64,000 nt of DNA from Sisyra terminalis. Its lineage: Eukaryota > Arthropoda > Insecta > Neuroptera > Sisyridae. Below, piece by piece: positions 56,711 through 64,000 of the stretch. The first letter of the stretch is position 1; the number at the start of each line of letters is the position of its first letter. The notes below the pieces were generated by a model, which did no database searches, was not told where the DNA came from, and saw nothing but the letters and a program-made list of their open reading frames with translations. Location: the NCBI GenBank assembly GCA_958496175.1, contig OY292274.1, forward strand, positions 52,648,630 to 52,712,629. The letters are read 5' to 3'. A program made the position numbers and the translations under genes.

Positions 56711-59700
56711 ATATTAAACAATTCAAGTATTTATAAAAATTTGTAATATAGCACCTAATAGTTTCAAAGTGGCTTTGACTATACCCTATCATGACTACTC
56801 ATCTATCAAAAGGCTGTTTTTTAAATGATTTTTTAAATATAAATAACAACTTTAAAAGATGTTTGGGCTATTAATTTGAAAATTTAGTTGTTAAAACAAA
56901 ATTTTTTTCAATCTTTCTTTTTTCCACCAAATAACTATATACTTTGCTCGAAACGGGTTAAATTAATGTTAAAAAGGACATTAAGATATTTGGATAAGAT
57001 TCGGATTTAAAAAGGTTTCATGCATTTTATTTTAGCGGAATAGATTAATTTTTCCAAAGTAAACAATTTGAAGTTGATATTTTTAGTCTATAAATTTTTT
57101 TTTCCATTTTCTGTTTGACGCCAGAATCAGTTATCCGCATCGATAAATTTTTCCCTCCAGCATAGTTTGTCCCTAGTAAAGTTCTTCTAATTGGGATGGT
57201 CAGTTTCTTGTTTTAATAAAGTTATAATATCTAAGAGGATAAATTTCATATGTAATTGATTTTCGTAAAATTTCATAAAATATAAACCTCCTGATTATTC
57301 TGTAGGAATAAAGTTTTAATTTTTGACTACTATTGATGAGATTTGTTTAAAACTCATCTTGTCACTTTAAGCCTTAGCAAAATAAAACTTTTCTCTAAAG
57401 TTTGCTCTTTTTTGTTATCAATTAAGTGATTCATTTGATGTCTTTTGTTTTCCCAAATATTTTCACTTAAAAAGATTAGGAGAAAAAAGTACATAAAAAA
57501 ATTATATATTCCGCTGAGAAAAAAAGTTCAAGTATCACTTTTAATTAAGTTTTATGATGGTTTATCAAAAATTGAAGCAGTAACCGTTCATGGTGATTGG
57601 TTTGTTTTATATTAAAAAATGTTTATCTTATAAGCTTTTAAAAATATTGAGAAATATCATTTGCTTAATTAGATTTTAAAGATTGGAATAACGTTTAATT
57701 ATTGGTTCTCTAAACCTAATATCATATTCCACCATTGTCAATACAACTGTTGAAAATTTAAGTTTTAATTTTTTCACTTAAGTAATGCACTTAAAAAAAA
57801 ATTAGTTTCACTCTTCTTTTTCCATTGCCTTAAAAATATGTGTTGTAGTTGCATTATTGTAGTGCTAAATAAATTTGCGTTGATTTAAAAAAAACACCAT
57901 TGTAGATTTCATAAATAATTATTTTGATGAACAAATGAAATTCCATCGTATACGGAAAATGCTCGACATCACGTTTTGTTTTTCTTTGAAAAAATTGATG
58001 AATAATGAAAAATATTGAAATTTTTGTATTGTGTAGTTGTATTTGAAAATTACATGCGTGGGTAGTTAAAAAGTCAATGTACGATCATTATTTTACAGCA
58101 GAAAAAAACCCAACAAACTAAACGAAATGCTGAAAAATAAATATTTCGATTGCCAGAATTAAAAACCTATTTCACGAGTCAATATTTCCAGCATACAAAT
58201 CGGATGAGGAGAATCATATATGAGCGAATCTTTCAATTCATTCGCTTGGATAAAGTTCTTTTCGAATAAAGGCAAAGAGTGGATAGTAGGTAGATTTTAA
58301 TCAATCGAGACTACAAACAGTTTTGTTTTTATTTTATATATCCACCTATATGCGCTTACGAGTGTTTATGCAGATGTTTTGCAACATTCATATGTAAAAT
58401 TACGCTTTTAGAATTAATTGATCGTATAACAATGATTTTCCAGAGATTGCAATACTAATTAGCGAATGGAACAAATAGATATTATCGATTGAAGACTTCG
58501 ATAAGTTTAAAGTTTGCTATTCGCTTACTAACTATATTTACATTTCATTTCCAATATTGCGCAATGAGCAAATTTTCATTGATATCTTGCAATCTGTATG
58601 TTCCCATCAAAATAGACGGAAATGTATTTAATGTACGTTTATAGTTAATAAATATGTTCAATAAATGGAAAATATATATATTTTGGAAGTGAAATATAAA
58701 GAAAAAAATGATTTTTTTATTTACGTAAGAGTACAATACCGACTAACATATAAATTTAACATCAGATTTCGCCGTATTCTCATCGGTCGGTTTGCTGCGA
58801 AAACCCCTCTTTCGATGAAAAATATCGTCATCGTATTTGCATTTTATGATTGAGTTACTATGAATCACCCGAGTTATTTAATTGAAGAGCTGATATTTTT
58901 TTCTCCTATTTATTACCAAGACCAATTTCACAAAAATACTAGAGATGAACAGTAAAAATTTTAATTAAAAAGATACGCAGAGAATATCCACAGGGAATAT
59001 TGGAAATTGATCTAATTCTTACTTCATTTTCTTTAACATAATTGCAATGAAAACACTTTTATGTAAGGATTTATTCATTTTCAGGAAAAAGCAAGCTTCT
59101 CTAGTAATACTTGAACACAAAACAGTTAAAACGAGTACATTTTAATTACCAGAAGTAGGTAATTACGGATTGAGCTGGGTTCGGCATACTTCGATATGAA
59201 TCTTCCTTTCCCATTCCATTGGACTCTCTTTATATAGGTACAACACAAAACATAAGGGTGATGATTGTAAGGTGAATTGGTAAAGGTTTTAGCTATTTCG
59301 AATATTATTTTGCATGTTGATCGATATTTTCGATAGAGGAGATAATACTATTCATTATAGACATTGCAAAACGTGTTGACGATAAGTGTGCGTGTCAAAT
59401 GTTTTACGTTAATTAACACCAACACTATAATATATTATTAACGTAAGGGTAGACACAGCGATAATATGGAAATAGCCTCGCCTAATAATATTTTTAATTC
59501 AAAACAAATTGAATTTATTCTGATCGATTTTTCGATTAAAATAAGTGTAACGTAGTCCAATCTTTCCTAAAAAAATCTGATTACCTTTAAATTGGCGTTT
59601 TTTAACGATTTCCACTACAAAATAGCTTTTGGTTGTTTGTATTTTATGTGGTAGTTACACTTCTATAATTATATTTGGAGAAAGAACATAAGAAAAGTAA

Positions 59701-60980
59701 TTTCTTTCTTTAATTTGTAGAAATATTTTTATATGCTTGAATATCGCAATAGCCACACAATGGCATTTGCGAACGCTAATATATGATTTTCATTGTATTT
59801 ATAAAGTGTTTACCATTATTTTCCTAACATTAAGGGTAATTTTTAGAAGCATAAAAATTGACGAAAACGAATCATCATTAAGTATAATTTTTAACCTTGG
59901 TGATTTTTCGTAATAAAAAATAGTAATTGCTCGTTTTTAAGATTATATACCTACTGTATATCGGTAAAACTGGTCGAAAGTTATTTCTTTTATTGTATAA
60001 AATATGCTTTGTTCAAGTTAGTAAAGTCAAACAATTTCAAATAATGAGAAAAAAGTTTGCATATTGTAAATCACTCTTTGGAGATTTATCCTTGTACAAC
60101 TGGAGTGTAATTTATGAAGGCACAATATAAAAATTTAATTTATCTGAAATTTAAATTTCAAAATTTAATCTAACTTTAGAAATGGTCTCCATATAAAAAA
60201 TGATACTGGAAAAAATTAGCACATGTAAATAATAAAAGAGAAATGGATTATTATTTCAAAATAATAACAGCATTACGTGTAAGTATTATGAAAATCTTTA
60301 ACTATCTTTATCAATATGAATTCAAATTAATCGTAAAAGTTAAAACTTTATCGTTTATTATGTTTTTGAAATTATATATTATTTAAGATTAAAAAAAAAT
60401 CATTATAAAGTACCAACATTTTTAATCGCAAAAATTTAAGAGTACCAATCCAATGTGAATTTATTATAAATGCAATCTAATTTAATAAAAATAAATAAGA
60501 AAATGTCAAATCCTAAATTGAAAAAATATAGTAATTGAGTAAACAATGGGAGCCAACAAGAAACTTTTGGAAATGTCTAATGGATATGTAAGGTGACCAT
60601 CAGTTCTAATTAAGTAATTAGTCATTATCTAGGCAACAATTGAAGTGATTAATTAATGTTAGAATACTAAAAGTTGTACTTTATTAATAAATTAAGTTCT
60701 TTTGTAAAATTTCTTTTTTTTTGTTTACTTCCGAACTTAATATTACATTTCATTGATTTATTGACACTTCCTATTGCATTTTTAGTTTACATTACTTAAT
60801 GTTTCTTTTTCTTCATTATCTGCCCAGTTAATTGGTCGATAATGGCGCCCTTAATATCGGGCAGATGGCTTTTGTGTATACATAACGATATGTATGAATT
60901 TGTTAAATTTTTTTTAAAAAATATAATTACTTTTAAATATTTTAAATGAACTTTTATACACCTAAATAACTAATTGTAGT
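56711..60980. other. AT-rich DNA, no gene seen
   Basis: No coding sequence, repeat or structured element was recognised; frames such as 58665-58853 and 59927-60130 look like chance. Confidence 0.55.
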
Positions 60981-63900
60981 TTTATTTCAGTAATAAGTAT
61001 CGACATATTAATTGTAAAAGTACCTACACATACGTAAATAAAAAATTGTATATCTACATAGTGTGCATATAATATATGCATAATACATATTGAATACAGC
61101 ATATGCAATTGTACTGTTTTTTTCTACCTGCGAATAGAGGTGTATAATTACAGTAATCAGACTTTAATATTTTTCGAAAAATATCATACTTTTAAATATC
61201 ATACAGTTGATGCATATGGAAAACAGTATGTGAAAATACTTCTAAATTTTAATAGAGCAATTGCTTTTTATAAATATGATCTTTAATTTTTTAAAAGTAA
61301 AAAACCATCAACGGAAATTTCAATTCAGATTTGAGGAAATCCAGTTACTATAGTATACACGATAGAGACTAGTTAATCCAGTCAATAAAATAATATAGCA
61401 CAACTTGTAAATAGATGATGGAAATTTGGCGAATTTAAAAAAAACTTCAGCAGATATATAAGTACAACGTAAATTATACTTTCATATGTAAATTATCATG
61501 AAAACGATTTAAAATTTTTAGTTATCTAGTATTTTTAATCCTGGGCATTTTTCGTACTTGGCAATTTTCAATTGGACTTTTGCATCCCAATCCATTTAGA
61601 ATTTAATAATATAAAAACCAATTTTTCCTGAATTTTGATTTAAATTCTTGTGTTAAAATTAAAATTTAGCGGCAAAGTGAGATTTCACCAGTTTGGGTTA
61701 CCGATAGAGGGTGGAAAAACGATGCCTGGGTATCCAAACGAGGAATGAGTTTGTGGGCCCAGCACGAGTACCCGAATAGGTGAATCCAAAATTTTATTGA
61801 TGTTAAGTGATTAAATTTCTATGTGCTCAATTATAATTGAATTATATAAAAGCATTTATATTTTGATCAAATATAGTTGAAAAAATTTGGGACTTAATTT
61901 ATCTTAATAGTGCAGTGAAAATCGTAATACGAATCAATAAAAATATATTAAGAAAATGAAGGGAATAAAATGTGGCGATATTTTCTCCGCTGCTACAAAA
62001 ACAAATAAAGCGATGCAAAATACAGAAAAACTGGCTATAAATATAAATGAATTAAGTTAATACTTTAAAGTCATATAAAAATTTTAATTATCAGTGGATT
62101 AATTGCAAGTATTGAAAAAGAATGGAATTATTGATTTTAAAAATCCACATTACTCTTTTTTTGCTTTTGAGGTAATATCGATTCATTTATTTTATTTTCA
62201 TACGACAAAAAATAAATATTAAAATTAAATTTTTCAATTATACTCAATAGTTTTTGAAAATAATTTTTTATTTAACTAAAACCCAGAAATAACTGCAATA
62301 ATAAAGGTAATTTATTAAAATGAAAATTAAATTATAAAAAATTTACAACAATTACAAATATTATTTAATTTTTAAAATGATGTTTGAAATACAAAGTTAT
62401 TAAATTAAAACCGTCATTGCTGAAATCTAAAATTCAATATTGACTCGTAGCTTTTATACAATCGGAGCACCCCAAACTTATTATTTACCAAACTTTAAAT
62501 CTTAAATAATTCTTTCAATTGTGTAAAACTTTGTGAACATATCGTACTTTCTAAAACAACAGAAAATTAATCTATTATTTACAAATCCAAGACATTTATA
62601 CCGGTGTGTGGTTGGTCATTGTTATATCATACAATAGTGGAAATTATATTTTCCAGGCACAGAAATTTTGAATATAATATTGCATTTTGTTTGTTCATAT
62701 GAACAAAATATATATACATATATGCTTATATACTTTTGTGTGTTGCTACAAATGTAAACGTTTATATATGTAATTTAGTATTAACACACGAATGTTGAAC
62801 CCGACTTAATTAAACTTTTCAACTCGTACAAAACTTTACTAGAATGACATTTGAGAAATAAATGCTATGTGAGAATTTTCATTCATATGAAAATAATATC
62901 AATTGAGAAAATAAAATTAAAAAAAAAACAATAACTTTTTGATTACTACCAACGTATTTTTATTTTAAGAAGAATAATTTTAAAATTCATATTTATAAAT
63001 TTGTACTATGTATATATTACTAATAAGAGCTTATATTTGATCTATATTCTGTTATTTTTATGTGGAAGCACGTGAAATTTGTACAATCTTTTAAGTTTAA
63101 CGGGGAATATGCAAATGAAGCAAAAATTCAAGTGTATTTCATAATATTCAGCTTATATTATTGTGAATAACAATTCTAGAGGAAAGAATAGGGAAAAAAA
63201 CAAACAACTGAGGAGAAAAATGTTTCATTATTCACCAGAAAATTGTTTTCATACCATTGTTGCGTGTAGTGGTCAATGGTGAATCTCTTGCAAATTAAAA
63301 ATGAAAGCTTCTGCAGTTTTTTCTAGTCGCTTTTAAAAATTTTATTTCAGAGTTTTGGTCGCGTGTTTTATTTCAACTTGTGTCATGTAAACATTAAAAA
63401 AGGTTTATTTTCCTTTCATACATTTACCCTGTACTATATTTTGTGTGTATACATATGTATATGTGCGGCTGTATTTTATTTACAGGGTTGGGCGACACAT
63501 GCCTAACTAAGCTCTGATTTCTATTTTCATTGCTTATGCCATGAAATTCGTCACAAATGTAATATGCTCTGGTATATTAAGCGACATATATCAAAACTGC
63601 TACGTGTGGAAAAATAATTGAATGGTGGGTATGCAAATTGTTACATTTTAAAGTCCATTAGTGTATTGTTGTGATAATTCTATAGAAATGTTGGTTATTT
63701 AGCAAAATTTACCTATAGCTGCGAACAACGTGGAAATTATTTCAATTATTTTGAAATATTTTCTATGGCTCCGATTTTATTTTTTGTTGTCACGACAATT
63801 GCTTTAAAAATGAATGTATTAAAAATTATACGTCGGAGGCAAATACCAAAATGACTCAAAACCCAATAACAATTCCACTTTTATCCATATATTTAAGCCA

Positions 63901-64000
63901 GCAATTTGTATAATTGTTACGCTTAAATTGAAAATGATTAATCGTTTGGTATTAAACGACACGTTATTATAAACATGAGTGGAATACTCATGGTGGAAAT
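60981..64000. other. AT-rich DNA with one less-AT-rich island
   Basis: The island at 61665-61800 (CCTGGGTATCCAAACGAGG and GTGGGCCCAGCACGAG) stands out in base composition but has no recognisable frame or repeat partner. TATATA/CATATG-rich simple sequence occurs near 62690-62780 and 63440-63470. Confidence 0.45.

Noticed and set aside
1..64000. CRISPR arrays, bacterial-type operons, telomeric TTAGG arrays, rRNA.
   Set aside because: None seen; the window has introns, TATA-containing LTRs, SINEs and MITEs and is eukaryotic.

Overview
The window is AT-rich, gene-poor eukaryotic DNA. It holds 51-nt exon-sized coding sequence with intron borders, a tRNA-derived SINE family, non-LTR retrotransposon pieces (jockey-like and RTE-like), solo LTRs with TATA boxes, hAT remnants, many palindromic MITEs and Penelope-like elements. 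This mix fits an arthropod, most likely an insect; nothing here fixes the order. I see no bacterial operons, rRNA, functional tRNA gene or CRISPR array.

The only host coding sequence I can defend is one small exon on the minus strand at 14924-14974. It encodes ITGVSWEDWWTYDGISG, the N-terminal signature of insect carbonic anhydrase-related proteins (CARP, CA10/CA11 type). It has a good acceptor and a GTAAGT donor. No second exon was found, so most of the window probably lies in long introns of that gene or in flanking intergenic DNA. Almost all long open frames are chance frames or lie in repeats.

Layout. 1-9.8 kb: a repeat edge, a 152-bp MITE with a 9-bp target duplication, an RTE-like 3' end, a SINE and a 610-bp-offset duplication. 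9.8-11.6 kb: a decayed hAT element and two SINEs. 14.9 kb: the CARP exon. 16.7-21 kb: a MITE, a lone hammerhead motif and a 724-bp hAT derivative. 24-26 kb: a solo LTR and a jockey-like 3' fragment. 31-32 kb: a SINE split by a palindromic MITE. 34.4-35.4 kb: an RNase H remnant and a second solo LTR. 37-43 kb: the main novelty, two large inverted structures with hammerhead ribozymes, one of them recognisably Penelope-like. 45-50 kb: SINE, small MITEs and a third hammerhead palindrome. 53-57 kb: SINE, MITEs and jockey-like RT fragments, one interrupted by a MITE. 57-64 kb: no recognisable feature.

The most interesting signal is the recurrence of hammerhead-ribozyme motifs (CUGANGA, stem II, GAAAC, then a two-base-pair-type stem III). 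They occur in four unrelated repeats, seven copies in all. In the three paired cases the two ribozymes sit in the outer parts of an inverted repeat and point away from each other. In the 37-kb case the arms also encode the C-terminal end of a Penelope-like endonuclease and the whole unit has a 13-bp direct repeat on each side.
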